From Pythium myriotylum (Eukaryota > Oomycota > Peronosporomycetes > Pythiales > Pythiaceae), in assembly GCA_023091665.1 (NCBI GenBank), contig JALJCQ010000031.1:682001-746000 (forward strand): 64,000 nucleotides of DNA, given 5' to 3'. The notes beneath the pieces were generated by a model, which was given only the letters and a program-made list of their open reading frames with translations, did no database searches and had not been told where the DNA came from. Position 1 is the stretch's first letter, and the number at the start of each line of letters is the position of its first letter. A program made the position numbers and the translations under genes. Of the stretch, positions 26,713-38,480 are shown piece after piece.

Positions 26713-29700
26713 GAGCCCTCGATCTCCAGCTTGACCAGGTGCGCGGCCGGTCGCTCTAGCACTCTAAATGGCCCGTGCCATAGATGTGCGAGCTTACGCG
26801 CGAAACCTGGCTTGACTTGGTCGATGTATACCCACACCTTCGCGCCCGGGACTATCGCGGACGTGTCGCCGCGGGCCGCTGACTCGCTCGCCTCTCGACG
26901 CTCTTCCATCGCTTCGCGAAGTAGCCGAACCACGTCTTGCCGTGCCTTCTGGTACTGGATCTGGACGGCCGATCGCCATCGCCTCGCATCGGCGTGGCCG
27001 TCTTGGCCTGCCGTTGGCAGCACAGATTCGAGAGTCGTTCGAGGCTCCCAACCATGTAGCAGGTAGAATGGCGAGTCGCCGCGGACGCGATCGTGAGCCG
27101 AGTTGAGTGCAAACACGAGCCGTTCTGCGTAATCGTCCCAGTCTCTTTGCTGAGGATCGGACACATAGAGCTTGACGGCGTGGACGACCGTCTGTACCAT
27201 TCGCTCCGTCATGCCGTTAGACTGAGGCCGATAGGCGAGCGTAGCACGACTCCTCTGGCCGATCAATCGATTGAACGCGCGGAAGACGGCCGACATAATT
27301 GCCGGCTCGCGGTCGTATCGAATGACTCGGCTCGCACCGAAGCGCCTATACACGCAACGCTCGTACGACTCCGCCACTTCTTGGGCCTCTCGAGACCGGT
27401 TTGCCGATACGATGACGAAGCCCGTATACTGATCCACCCAAATTAAGAGCTCGGTGTTCCCGCGGTGCGACTTAGGCAATGATGGTACGTGGTCCATGCC
27501 GACCACTTCGAATGGCCGAGTCGCGACGATATTCCCCGGCGACGGGACTTGGATCCGCGGCTGACCCTTGCCGAACTGGCAATCTGGGCACGCAGCCACG
27601 TAGTCGCGGACGTCAGCGTACATATTTCTCCAGAATAGATAACGGCGGGCCTTCTCGTACACGCGACTCACCCCTTGGTGGCCGCCGGCCACGCTGACAT
27701 GGTAGTGATGCAGGACTTCACGGTGTAGAGTAGACGGCACGGCGAGACGGAGGCGCAGCTCGCGTCGCTCTCGATCCTTCGCCTTCTGGTAGCCGACGTA
27801 GTACAGCAAGCCATCGACGACTTCATACGACGTTGCGAGCTTCTCGCACGCCGCGCGCTCTTGGTCGCTGAGCGCGGCGACGTCGCCCGCGAGGAAGCGC
27901 TTGGCGTTGGCGTTCCATCGTTCTTCGTCTTGCGCCGCCGAGATGCGCTCCGCGCGCAGTCGCTCGACCCACGCCGTGCCGGACTCAACTGTCGGGTCCC
28001 GCGAAGTGTCCCACGGGCTTGTGCAGTCATCACGCTGATCAACGCCGAAGTGCGCACCGTCCGCCCTGGCTATGTTCGCGTCATCATTTATTGCGATACT
28101 GGATTCGTCATCATCTGGCCGTGTCGCTCCTTGATGATGCGCACCGCGCCTGGCTATGTCCCTTGGGTACATCGCTGAATCTTCAACTGACTCTCGAGCC
28201 TTGGCGACGCGTCCATCGGTGCCCTTCTCAGCTGTAGCCATCGCGTCAGCAGGCAGACGTTCGTTGATAGCTGGACGCTCGCGCACTGCTGGACGATCGA
28301 CGGAATCGTCTGGAGCTTCACTGCCGACTGCTGGAAGATCGAACGCGACTCGCCGGCTCGGGTCGCTTGTGGACGCCCCGTCGCTCGTATTCCCACGCCA
28401 CTCTTCACGGTGCTGGCGCGTTGGAACGTCCCGGCTATTCGCCGTACGTGCGCCCGTGCGCCCCGTCGCTCCGTCAACGTCTTCGTTGATCTCTGTCGAC
28501 TGTGGCGATGCCGCAGCTCTCTCGACTCCGCTAGTTTCGCCTGTGCGTCGCCGGTGACGCCCGTGAGCTCGATCACCGCTCCCCGCTTGCCCTTCAGCCT
28601 CCTCGTGCTGTCGAGTCGCGTCTTGGCCATGATCGGCGCCCGTGGCAGCACCACCGCGCGTCACCACGTGGACAGCCGCAGCCGGCTCGTCTTCACTCGG
28701 CCTGAGGACTTCAGGGAGGCGGTTCAGCATTCTCACACCGGCATGCTCGGCCGGGTCGACGACTCTGCCGGCACAGCGCTGCAGCGCCTTGCCTGTGATG
28801 AGGTCGGCGGCCGCATTGAAGTCTCGAGCGACGTGTACGAGGTAAGCCGACTTGAACACGCTCAGCTTCGCCAGCGCCTCGGCGCGTAGAACCTGGAGCC
28901 CTGCTGTACGGCACTCGATGTCACCTCTCAGCTGCTGAATCACGATGCGGGAGTCGCCGCAGACGATCACATCCTGGACGCCGTGTCGTGTAGCCAGATC
29001 CATGGCAGCCATAGCACCTCTGTACTCGGCTTCATTAACCGTTCCGTCGGCGAAGAAACACGTCTCGGCGGCGACAATCTTCCACGTCGGCAACGACCAC
29101 AGGATGGCGCCGCAACTTGCCCCATTCCGCTTCGGCTTCGCCGATCCATCGAAAGACACGACCCACGCGGCCTCGTTCTTCGCTAATGACGGCACGGGTA
29201 GTCGATGTCGTTCACCCACGACGCGTTTCCTCGGCTGATTATCGCCAAGCATCTCGTCCATCTTGTCCGCAGGGCCCGTGGCGGCTGCGACCAATCCGCT
29301 CAAGCCGTCTTCGTCTTTCTTGACCTTCACGATCTCAAGCGTCCATGAACTCAGCACAGTAGCCCACCGCTCCAAACGACCTTGAAGACCTCTCGCCTTG
29401 AACAGCCAACCGAACGTGGAGAATCGCGTCAGCACCTGGATAGCACGGCCACTCAGCATATTCGCGGCCCCAGACAGCACGTGGAGCAGAGCAAGAATCT
29501 CCTTCTCGGCTGGCGAGAACTTGGCTTCGTGGACTTTCAGCACCCTGCTGAAGAACTTCACCGGCATCAGCTTCCCATCGTGTTCCTGCGCCAGTGTGGC
29601 AGCGACAGCCCACGGATTCGAGTAAATGATGACCACCGGCTGCTTCTCGGCGTCGAAGTGCCTCAGGATCGGCGCGTTCGCCAACTTCTGCTGGAGCGCT

Positions 29701-32456
29701 GCGAAGGCACGTCGAGCAGACGCGAGATGACCGGGTTCTAGCGCATCCTTGGCCAAGTCTGCCGGGGTAACCTCGTAGAGTGCGGCCGCGTAAACCGCAA
29801 AGTGCTCGATAAACTGGTGATAATAGTTCAGAGAGCCCAAATACGACTGAATCCCCTTCAGAGTCTTAGGAAACTCGAGTTGCAGCAACTCAGAGAGGTT
29901 CTTCGGCTTCGCTCTGATGCCTTCCGCAGAAACCACGTGCCCTAGGTAGTCAACACGGCTCATGCCGAACTCGCTCTTCGGGAGGCTGATCGAAAGCCCC
30001 CACTCCTCGCAGGCCTGCAGCAATCTCTCCAGCCGCTCACGCATCTGATCCCAAGTCTCGCCGCCGAACAAGATGTCGTCAATATACGATCTTCGACCTA
30101 TCGCTGGTCGCGTCTCGGCTCCGGCCGGCTTGCCATCTTCGAACACATCAGCTTCCTTGTCCTGCAGGTGCTTGGGCGTCAGCTTCAGGTAGCCATAGAG
30201 CGCGTTATCAAGAAGCCGTTGATATATCTGGGGAGCGTTTTTCAACCCGAACGGCATCCTCAGCCACTCAAACAACCCGAAGGGTGTCACGAAAGCCGAA
30301 ATCGCCCGAGCCCGTGCAGTCATTCGCACAACCCAGAATCCTGACGCCATATCTAGTGAGCAAAGCCATCGTAGCGAGCCGAGATTTTCCAGTAGGTCAT
30401 GAACGACCGGCATAGGGTAGACCATCAGCCTAGTGAGGGCGTTCACCATTCTGTAATCGATACAGAGGCGGATGTCAACACCGTTCTTCTTGACGACGAT
30501 CACAATGGGAGACGCCCAAGCCGATGTCGATGGCGCGATAAAGCCCGCCTGGAGAAGTCCCTTAAGGAGCTCGTAGAGCTTCTCCACGTACTGTGGCGGC
30601 ACCTTGCGGCACGATTGAGCGATGGGCTTGGCGTCGCCGACGTCTATGTCGCAGACGACGCCTTTGGCCGGCAACGGCCGAGCATTGCCCTTACCCATGA
30701 GGTACGGGCGTCGCCTCCACACCATCTCGCGGACACGCTCGACGTCTTCGGCACTGACATCTTCGCCAGCCGCGATCTTGATGTCGGCAGGCGTGATCTC
30801 GTCGTCTCCGGCTGGGACCTCTGGGATCATGGCCATTTGGCCGTCGATGTCTTCAGCGCTGATATCGCCTCCTTCATGCACGTAGACTGCTTCGCTCAGC
30901 TCGCCTTGGCTGTCGACGACTTCGGCCGGGGACTTGGCTGCGACAAAGAATATCGCCACCTTGGCCCAGTCGGACGTCGTCATCTTCGTCGTGACGACAC
31001 GCTGTCCGGCTCTCGGCTTCGTTGTGACGTCGCCTTGGTCTTCGTCGCCGGATGTCGCACCCTCGAGCGTGTCTTCGACGGAGACCTTGAGCTCACTCCT
31101 CGAGTCACCCGCCCTCGGCGGCGTCGCCACCGCGGCGTCGGCACGCTTCAAGATCGCGCGCGGCACCACATACGGGCGTCGTTCGACCGCCGGTGGCTGC
31201 GCAGCCCGGATCGCGTCGGCTTCAGCTTGGCGCCGTGCCTCAAGCTCCGGTTCGGGCTCGGCCTCGTACACGAGGGTGCACCACTCGTCGTACCGCCTCG
31301 AGCCCAGAGAGACGTATCCGGAGCGTCGAGGTGCGGCGCCCGAGCTCAGCCAGAGGCCAACGATCGTCTGCGTGGGCAAGGTGACCGGCACCGTGAAGAT
31401 GTTGGTCACCTTGACCCGCGTCGGCAGGCCACGCTCGTTGCACTCGGCAGTCGTGACCCAGCGTTCGTCGCGGCGGACCCACAGCTTCTTGGAGGCCTTC
31501 GGCTTGATCCGCAGGTAATGTGACTCGCCTGGCTGGATCGTCACCTCTCGCTTGACCCTGACTTGCTCTGCCTTGTCACTGTAGACGGCTCGGCGGCCCT
31601 CAAACTGGACGCGAACTTCGTCCGGCATGAGAGCGACGCCTTCGGCCAAGTCGAGGCGGATGCCGGCCGGGGTCATGAAGTCGGTGCCGAGAATCGCCTG
31701 AACGTTGCCAAGGCGACCGACCCAGACCTCGGCCTGGTACGCCAGCTCGCCGGCCAGCACCACCTTTATCCAGGCCCGGCCTTCGGTGGGATAGCCGGAT
31801 CCTCCAACACCTTCGCAGCGCAGAGACACACTGGTGACTACCTCGGCTCCGATCTCACGCGCAAAGTCGGAGTCGAGGATCGAGACCTCAGCGCCCGAGT
31901 CCAACAGGACCCGCGCGTTATGGTCGTCGATCTGCGCCCTTACGATGGTTTGGCGATGGGACTTCTGGTTGTAGAACCGCCAGTACCCACGCCGCTCACC
32001 ATGGTGTAGAGTAAGCCGTTGAATAAATGCATGACGTTCGAACTCACGTGGTTGATCAAGAATCGAGTGTATTTGTTTGTTATGTTGTAGCTGTCTACCG
32101 GCTACGAACGCATACACTGCGACCTCGGGTTGCCGCCCGGCGCGTACCAGTCCCCAAACTGGCGGGCGGCTTAGTTTAACCACTTTTCGACGGCCGCCGG
32201 CAAGACGCCAGCGTGATTCGTCGGGTCTAACCACGCCTTGAGGTGGTTTGCGAGCTCCTCCAGCGGCCAAGCACCACGATCGTGGACATTGCCGCACCCC
32301 TTGCAACGGTGGTAGCAATAGTCGGCGGGATGACCGAGCCGACCGTACAAGTGATACGGCTCCAACAATCGCGGTCTTGATGGCGCTTCGAGCCGAAGTG
32401 CGACCATGGGTGTTGAGGCTTCGACACCTCACCCTTTGGCTTTCCCACCCTGTCAC
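26713..32456 (-). pseudogene. pol: E1 Pol, all but the C-terminus; interrupted by E2
   Basis: Open for about 1914 codons and nearly identical to residues 1-1914 of the intact E3 Pol. It carries protease ('LLDSGAEVSILD'), RT with 'SYIDDILFG', a degenerate first RNase H ('IIYSNPWAVAATL'), a complete second RNase H, the HHCC finger and DD35E integrase. It then runs into the E2 LTR within 'LEIEGS' and ends after 13 unrelated residues at 26673. It thus retains the whole integrase catalytic core but loses the last ~128 codons with the chromodomain (11914-12302). One visible difference from E3 is 'QMRERLERL' here against 'QMCERLERL' there. Confidence 0.93.
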
Positions 32457-33277
32457 GACCTTGAAGGGCGGCGACGAGCTTGGTCAGCGCCTGCACGGAC
32501 TCGGGCGCCAGCATCGTCGCCAAGCCGGCAGCTTCTGCTGCATCTTCGCCTTCGCCCCCTATGCCATCTTCAGCTCCGATGTCTTCTGACTCGCTGCCAT
32601 CCGAGCTCGACTCCGACACGCTTGACAGGTCGACTTTGGCAGCTCGACTCGAGGACCCGAGCAGCTTCGCCAACGCGTTGACGGCGATCGGCCGCTGCTT
32701 GGAACCGGCGATGAACGGCTTCGGTTTGCTGTCGCGCTTGTCCGCACGCAACTTGGCTGACTCATCGCGCCTCGACCGCTGGTTCTCGCAGCAGCTCCTT
32801 CAACGCTTGACGAAGCTGCTCCTCCGTCGTCGGCTTGGCCAGACCGAATTGGCGTGCGAGCTCGGCGTCTTCACACGTGTCGAGGAAGTGAGTCACGTGG
32901 AAGGATGCCGCAGCACCTTCATAGTCGATGCCAGCTTCGATGGCTTGGACGTTGAGTCGGTACAGGTAGTCGAGGTGCTCTTCGTTCGGCTTCCGGCGCA
33001 GCTCGTAGTAGCGCTGGTGAGCCGTGACCGTCGCACCGCAGTACTCGCGCTCGAACTCGGCTTGGAGGAGCGACCAGTTGGCACGCGTCGCCTTCTTCAG
33101 CTGCTTGTACCAGATCTTCGACGCGCCGGTGAGCAGCTCGGGGAACTTCAAGCAGCATTGGCCATCGGTCATCTCGTCTTGGCGGAACCCGAACTGATGA
33201 AGGCCTTGCCGCGATATTCGTCGCGAGACTTGCCGTCGAACGACTTCAGATCGGCACAGGCCGACTGCCGCAGGCAA
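32171..33277 (-). pseudogene. gag: E1 gag C-terminal half and nucleocapsid, split over three frames
   Basis: The retrotransposon gag core is in one frame (33277-32762): 'ASKIWYKQLKKATRANWSLL', 'YYELRRKPNEEHLDYLYRLN' and 'HVTHFLDTCEDAELARQFGL'. Its linker and first, damaged zinc knuckle ('HFGSKRHQDRDCW') are in a second (32751-32227). The second knuckle region ('GRLGHPADYC', 'CKGCGNVHDRG') is in a third (32407-32171). Matching protein continuity shows indels near 33185, 32775 and 32335. E3 shares all three breaks, so they predate the two insertions. Either the family copies itself with gag supplied in trans, or unusually frequent frameshifting is used; no classical slippery heptamer was seen. 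Confidence 0.8.
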
Positions 33278-34377
33278 GTCATGGCGCTAACGCCTGGCGC
33301 GACGCACTCGTCGTAGATGTCGGCCAAGTAGTCGGTCGAAGACCAGGCTGCCGGCGACTTAGCGACTGGAGTCGGCTTCTCGGCCTTGACCTTCGGCTCT
33401 GGCTTGACCGTCGGCTTCGCCTCGGCACTGGCGACGGTCGGCGCGGCCGCAGTCGACACTGACGCAAGTTGAGCAGCGGTCAGCTCGCCTGATGCGACCC
33501 TGTCGGCGAAGTCTTGCAGGTAGTTCTCGAGATCCTTGAGCATCTTGTCCTTCAGCATGATCTCTTCTTCCATCTGCTTGACTTCTTCCCTGGAGCGTCC
33601 GATGACCTGCTCCGCGATCTTCTGCAGCGATTCAGCATCCATGAGCCCGCCACGGTTCGCACCGATGGCTTGCTCGAGCTTGCGCTGGGACTGGTGGCGC
33701 AGGAACAGCTCGAAGATCGCCTGAGCGCCCGCGATCAGCTTGTCGCGCCGTGTCGCGAGGATCTTGGCGTTGTCCAAGATGGTCACGCTGTACCCGGCGG
33801 TGTTGAAGACACCGATGATGCCGTGCAACACCTGCTGCTGAGTCTTCATCGACGCGAAGCCAGGGTCGCGGACATCGGCAGCGGCGCTGACTCGGGTCAC
33901 CTGGAAGTGCTTGAGACCATCGTGCTTCGACATGATCACCTCGATCATCCGTGCCGGCACGGCTGTTGGCCTGGTGGGATCCATCTTCACCGGCACCGAG
34001 TTGACGGCACGGGTGATCGGGGTCGCCGGAGCCGTCGCATCGTCGCCGACGTTCAGCTCCGCGATGTCGCCACTCAGGTCGACGTCTTCCGAGCCAGCGT
34101 CGCTGGCGCCGTCCTTGGCTTCTTCGTCGAGGTCTGGGAGGAGGTTGCGGGTGATGGAGTCACCCGATGTCGACCGTCCTTCGACCACGCTCACGCGTGG
34201 GGGCCCTTCGAGATCGACATGTTCTTGGTCACCGTGTTCAGCTGGAGGCCCTCCAGCAGAACTCGGTTGCGGCCTAGCTCGTTTCGAGTCTAAGTCACCT
34301 GCGGCCGCTTGGACAGGTGACTTCGACCTTGGCGGTCTCTTCGACTTCGATGCCATGTAGCCACTAGCTCCTGGCAT
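33169..34377 (-). CDS. gag: E1 Gag N-terminal frame
   Basis: 402 residues from the ATG at 34377-34375, which lies inside the primer-binding site, giving an MPGASGYMASK start; the frame is also open into the LTR. It has a basic N-terminus, a Ser/Pro/Asp-rich region, then a helical segment with a strong heptad pattern around residues 255-300 ('EEVKQMEEEIMLKDKMLKDL'), probably a coiled coil. A Pro/Lys/Ala-rich linker leads to 'DLKSFDGKSRDEYRGKAFI', after which the frame is lost and the gag core continues in the -1 frame. E3 has the same arrangement. Confidence 0.8.
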   Translation of the reverse strand: MPGASGYMASKSKRPPRSKSPVQAAAGDLDSKRARPQPSSAGGPPAEHGDQEHVDLEGPPRVSVVEGRSTSGDSITRNLLPDLDEEAKDGASDAGSEDVDLSGDIAELNVGDDATAPATPITRAVNSVPVKMDPTRPTAVPARMIEVIMSKHDGLKHFQVTRVSAAADVRDPGFASMKTQQQVLHGIIGVFNTAGYSVTILDNAKILATRRDKLIAGAQAIFELFLRHQSQRKLEQAIGANRGGLMDAESLQKIAEQVIGRSREEVKQMEEEIMLKDKMLKDLENYLQDFADRVASGELTAAQLASVSTAAAPTVASAEAKPTVKPEPKVKAEKPTPVAKSPAAWSSTDYLADIYDECVAPGVSAMTCLRQSACADLKSFDGKSRDEYRGKAFISSGSAKTR

Positions 34378-34385
34378 ACGCACCA
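34368..34385 (-). other. E1 primer-binding site containing the gag start codon
   Basis: The minus strand reads TGGTGCGTATGCCAGGAG, 1 nt after the 5' LTR end. It is identical to the E2 site although the two elements have unrelated LTRs. ATG at 34377-34375. Confidence 0.8.
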
Positions 34386-34386
34386 C

Positions 34387-35429
34387 TGTGGTAGAGTGGG
34401 TCAGCAATCACTGCACAGCGACTGCTTGGTCAGCAATCACTGCACAGCGACTGCTTGTGACAGCTGACCACTCGCCAACAGGCCTTGGGTTCTTGGTGCT
34501 AGTGAGCTACCAACAGACGTTACACCCCACGAAAGTCGCTGTGGGGGTGAACCGTGGGCGCTCTGGTACCGAAGTCGGGGGAGGGGAAACCAGAGGGTCG
34601 CGAGGCCTCTGGGGTCGGCCAGCTGAGCTCCGCGAGGAGACCGTCTCGCAGAGTTGGGCCGGGGGTCGTACCGAGCCGAGAAACACGCCTGCTCAACACG
34701 CAGGGGCTCGGAGTACTTGTGCGCTGCCGATGAGACGGCTGCGGCTTCCTTGGGGCGTGAGATCTGCTAGTGCTCAGCACTAGAGACCGTAACCTTGCCT
34801 TGTCGTGGCGGGGGGACGATCCCACCGGCGCACACGAGTGTCCTTGTCCTTGATGCAGCCGACGCCGCTGGCAGTCTTGCCCCAGCGCTTCAAGTCGGCC
34901 GCTTGAGAGTCGTCGGCTTCCCCTGCCAGCAATAGCCAGGTTCAGCCGGGGTCTTCTTTAACGTCACCTCCTGTTGGTGACGGCGAGCCCCGATGCGACG
35001 TTCCTTGCCAAGGCTAAGCGGCTTGCTTGCCGGCTTGGCGGTGAAAGTGGAAGTCTATTACCTTGGTCTCATCAGCTGATCTAAGTACCCCTACGCTAAG
35101 TTCGGCTGCCCTAAGTTCGTACCGGCTCGTCACCCATTACTACTGCTGAATACATGCCCTTTTTCTGCCGATTCAGCCAGTATCCTGCCGATCATCCCCC
35201 TTGTATTCAGGTGATGACTGCGGCTTTCGGCTACGCAATCGACCCCCATTTTAGCCAATCGGCTATGGGATGGCACAATCGTCTCAGTATCGGTTCCGCC
35301 GGTAATACCGGCGGCTGATACCGAGTATAGTAATAGTATGGGTTAGTCTGGAGCCTCCTACGGTACTACCCAGAGTCTCTGCCTATCACCTCGGTCTAGT
35401 GCCCTAAAATTCTCGGCTGCTTTACCACA
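34387..35429 (-). repeat. E1 5' LTR (1043 bp) with 29-bp U5 tandem duplication
   Basis: Matches 7621-8635 but carries a perfect 29-bp tandem duplication (34399-34427 and 34428-34456), 12 nt inside the LTR end next to the primer-binding site. It also lacks an AA present in the 3' LTR. E3's 5' LTR shares both features. Confidence 0.95.
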
Positions 35430-35433
35430 GTGC

Positions 35434-37269
35434 CACTTTCACTTTGATCAAGCTTGGTGACGATACCACCACAGTATTCGCGCGTTGTCCATAATGTACA
35501 CCTACAACGAAAGACAACGGAAATGTGAGGAAACTAGCGCCACAAAAACGTACTCCATGGTGAGCTAGTCTGTGGCAAACGTGTTCTCGAACGCCCCTTT
35601 GCAGCTTCTGCAAGTTTACGTAGCTTTTAAAGTTTTGGCTCGATATCCTTGCTCTCTAAGCGCGAACCTTCTCGGCGGCTTCAGCGATTTCCTTTGTGGG
35701 CACTTCGTTTCCTTTTTCATCCACCCCGACGATTTCACCACCAGACACAAGCAGACGCAGGTGTCACTCGTGTCACTCCAGGTGTCGTTCCAAGTGTCAC
35801 TCGTTGGTTCACTCGCGCATATCTGGGACCAGATTTCAGATTTGTTCGTTGTAGTATTGCCACAACTGTACCTTTTTCCGCGGCCAACGTCGCTCCGACC
35901 CAGGGGGATGATGAGCCAGGTTTTTTAGAAGTCGGATGCAAGGCGCTTGTTGGAGACACCCAAGTGCTCGAAAAATTCAGCACGGAGCCGCTGGAAGCGA
36001 TCTTCGCTTCGGCATTTCCATGAAGCCTTGGCAGAGTCCCAAAATGTCTTCACAAGCGTCAGGCGACAGGGCGTACTACGCCTTGGCGAGTGCTCTTCTT
36101 ACGCCTTTGACTGCGTGGAACTGACACAAAATAACTGTGGTGCGGTGTTAGTCAACCTCGGCACTGCACCACACGAATTCTACATACCATGAAATATCTG
36201 AGCACGGTCTTGATCGCTCAAATATCTGAGAAGTCTTTGTCGATAATGAATGCATCGAGATTCGCGGTCGCTGAATTCTTTATCTTGAAGATTTCCAATA
36301 CCTCTTGGATGACGTCCTTCCGCTCCGCCAGTGACGAGAACTCACAGACAGAAATTACATGCCCAGTGGCGATCATAGCAACTAATGTGCGTGAGCAATT
36401 GTAAGACCGGCGGAGACACGCGTTCAATAGATGCGGTTAGTTTCCGAGATGATATCCTCAGTTGTTGGTATTATACGTCCAGTCCATCACTATGATGGAA
36501 ACGCAGCATATATTGCCTTCTGATCTTGAGACTGGATGAAGAGCCCGATAGTATTGCCATGTTGATCCTTGAGCTGGTAGAATTCATTTCCACCTGCCTC
36601 GTATTCTGCAATAAGTTGCAAAACCTCCGCTCTGCTCCCTCACCGCGGAGACGAGAAGCAAAGATGTTCCGCACTTGTTGCGGCCTGAGATCGAATCCTG
36701 TACGTAAATCTTGTCAACCTCGACAGAGAAAGCATTTAGACAGGCAACGGCACAGTTGCTGCACGCACCTAATCCATAACTTGCATGTGTTGCAGCATCT
36801 TTTATTCGAACATTCATGTGCATGGCCGCGTCAAACGTAGCAAGCACTTTCGCACCGAATAGATCAGCATCGTTGATCGTTTCATGACGTTTGTGTAGAA
36901 GATCGCTCGAGAAGCAAGATGGTTATGCTGAGTGATCTATGCATCATTGAGAGAGTTTGATGATATTGGACAAATGAGTTGCCGCGCGCCTAAATACACG
37001 TCCGCTCACCTGTTTCTTCACGTAAATCTCAAAAAGAAGGAGAGATTCCCCGTTCTTCCAGAGAACTTGGGAAAGAGTTCGAAGACGATAAGTGCTGAGC
37101 AACCAGTGTACCGCACGTGACAGTTGACACTTAATCCTGTTCCACAGTTCTTCTGATATCTCCCATGCATGTAAATGTACCGCAAGAGCACAAAGTCGTG
37201 CTCGAGTTCAGGGACAAAGTAGTCGTAGTTTCCTTTCCTACAATTGTATGTCAGACACCAGCACGACAA
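35434..37269 (-). pseudogene. MURA-type MULE transposase, N-terminal and catalytic part, split by E1
   Basis: The N-terminal part has a Cys-containing FAR1/FLYWCH-like segment ('VNCHVRYTGCSALIVFEL', near 37150). A linker ('LRPQQVRNIFASRLRGEGA') follows, then 'AEVLQLIAEYEAGGNEFYQL' and 'IIVMDWTYNTNN' (first catalytic Asp, about 36475). Then comes 'NLDAFIIDKDFSDI' (second Asp, about 36225) and helical C-terminal parts ('KASWKCRSEDRFQRLR', about 36010). Stops and frame changes are scattered throughout. At the left end the frame '...SPSLIKVKV' runs exactly into 'APKKTNASAS' at 7616, across the GTGC target site. So this and 6336-7616 are one gene: MURA followed by a Ulp1-type protease. It was probably already decaying when E1 inserted. 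Confidence 0.75.
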
Positions 37270-38480
37270 GAGCTCCCAGTGATGCCATCAAAACGTACTT
37301 TCTGGCAGCCTTGATGAACTCTTCGACGATCTTCGGCGCCAATTGACGCGATTTATCTTGCCATGAGCAGTGACAGTATTTACTACACATGGCCACTTTG
37401 AGAACTTAGTCGGCGAAAGTACCGGCTTCTCGTTCGTAATTTCGCATAAGCAGCAGTCATTTCAAAACGATCATCACTTAAGTTGGTAGGACGCAGCTTC
37501 GCTATATATCAGGAAGTGAGGTAGGCCGAGTGTTGGGTAGGAGGCAAAATGCCGAATGAGAATGTATTTGAGCTGTTTCCTTGGTCTCTGGGAAGCGCTG
37601 CACGCCCTGTCCCCAACTGTCTAACAGCCCTTAGCCAACCACAAGTTTAACCTAAAAACCATGAAATGATTTGGCCAATCAGGATCCTCCCTGATAGATT
37701 CTAACCAATCAGAGCAGTCCTTCTATCAATCCGATGTCGCAAACGTGGCGACAGGGACAAGTGGGTTTTTGGGTGATGGAGGTTGAAGGTGCGCCTTCAA
37801 CCTCGCAGTCAATCACAGTGAGCTGGCAGCAGCGGCTGCCGACGCTGCGGCGTCACGGGCCCCACATGTGGCTCTTGGGACAGAACCGTCTCAGCAAGCA
37901 TATAATTTGAGATTTCTCTATGTCGCTTTCGTATAATGTCCCTGACGAGTTTCCAATTCTCTTCGGAAGCACGTCAAAATCCCCCCCCCCCCCCCCCCCC
38001 CAACCACCACTCGCTCTCACAGGTTAATTTGCGGCGCTCGCTCGACATCAGACGTTTGGCTCGGATTCGGCTGACAAGAGCTTTTTTTTTGGTTTCCCAC
38101 AAGTTCGACTTCGTGGGTGTGATTGGCCCCCACAAAGTTTGCCTGAGTCTCATATATGTGGGTATTATTGTGGGTATTATGGCTACCACTCGGAGCCGCA
38201 TCCTGGCTCTGTCCGCTTATCACTCCAGCACGAGTTTAATAACTATTAGTACTTAATAGAGTCAATACTGTACGACCAACCCAGTTTCGCTCTCCCCACT
38301 TTCAAACCTCGTGCCTTTGAGAGCACGCCACTTTCACAATTTGGAACAACAAAACAGAACAAAATGCTCCAGCAGAATGGCCGCGCATGCGTCGGGCTAT
38401 GAGTACGATACGCGCGAGACAGGTCTCTACACTTTCGACACTATCATGCGCGTCTGTTGTGGTGATGACGACGAGCAAGT
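37270..38480. other. no gene recognised; poly-C tract
   Basis: AT-richer, about 1.2 kb. It holds a run of about 21 C at 37981-38001 and no recognisable protein. It may include the start of the MULE at its left and the left end of the outer Merlin at its right; terminal repeats were not identified. Confidence 0.4.

Larger units (their letters stand above)
7621..35429 (-). mobile_element. Ty3/gypsy chromodomain retrotransposon E1, interrupted by E2
   Basis: Transcription runs right to left. The 5' LTR is 34387-35429 and the 3' LTR 7621-8635; both start TGTGGTA and end TACCACA. The 4-bp target duplication GTGC lies at 7617-7620 and 35430-35433. Gag is at 34377 to about 32171 and pol runs from about 32456 leftwards. 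An antisense accessory gene (8850-11596, plus) sits between the pol stop and the 3' LTR. E2 is inserted in pol between 12302 and 26713. Without E2 and one target copy the element is about 13.4 kb, matching E3 at 47371-60772, which is almost identical in coding regions. It inserted into the coding part of a MULE. Confidence 0.95.

Noticed and set aside
30399..31523. 374-codon plus-strand ORF opposite E1 pol (same at 55739-56863 in E3)
   Set aside because: It lies wholly antisense to the protease-RT part of pol, has composition expected from the reverse of a GC-rich coding strand, and shows no homologous counterpart in E2. It is treated as a shadow.
32227..32456. Programmed -1 frameshift at a canonical slippery heptamer between E1 gag and pol
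   Set aside because: The frames overlap, but no X-XXY-YYZ heptamer was found at the overlap; the mechanism is left open.
33514..34293. 259-codon plus-strand ORF opposite E1 gag
   Set aside because: A shadow of the gag frame; it appears identically in E3 only because the gag sequences are identical.
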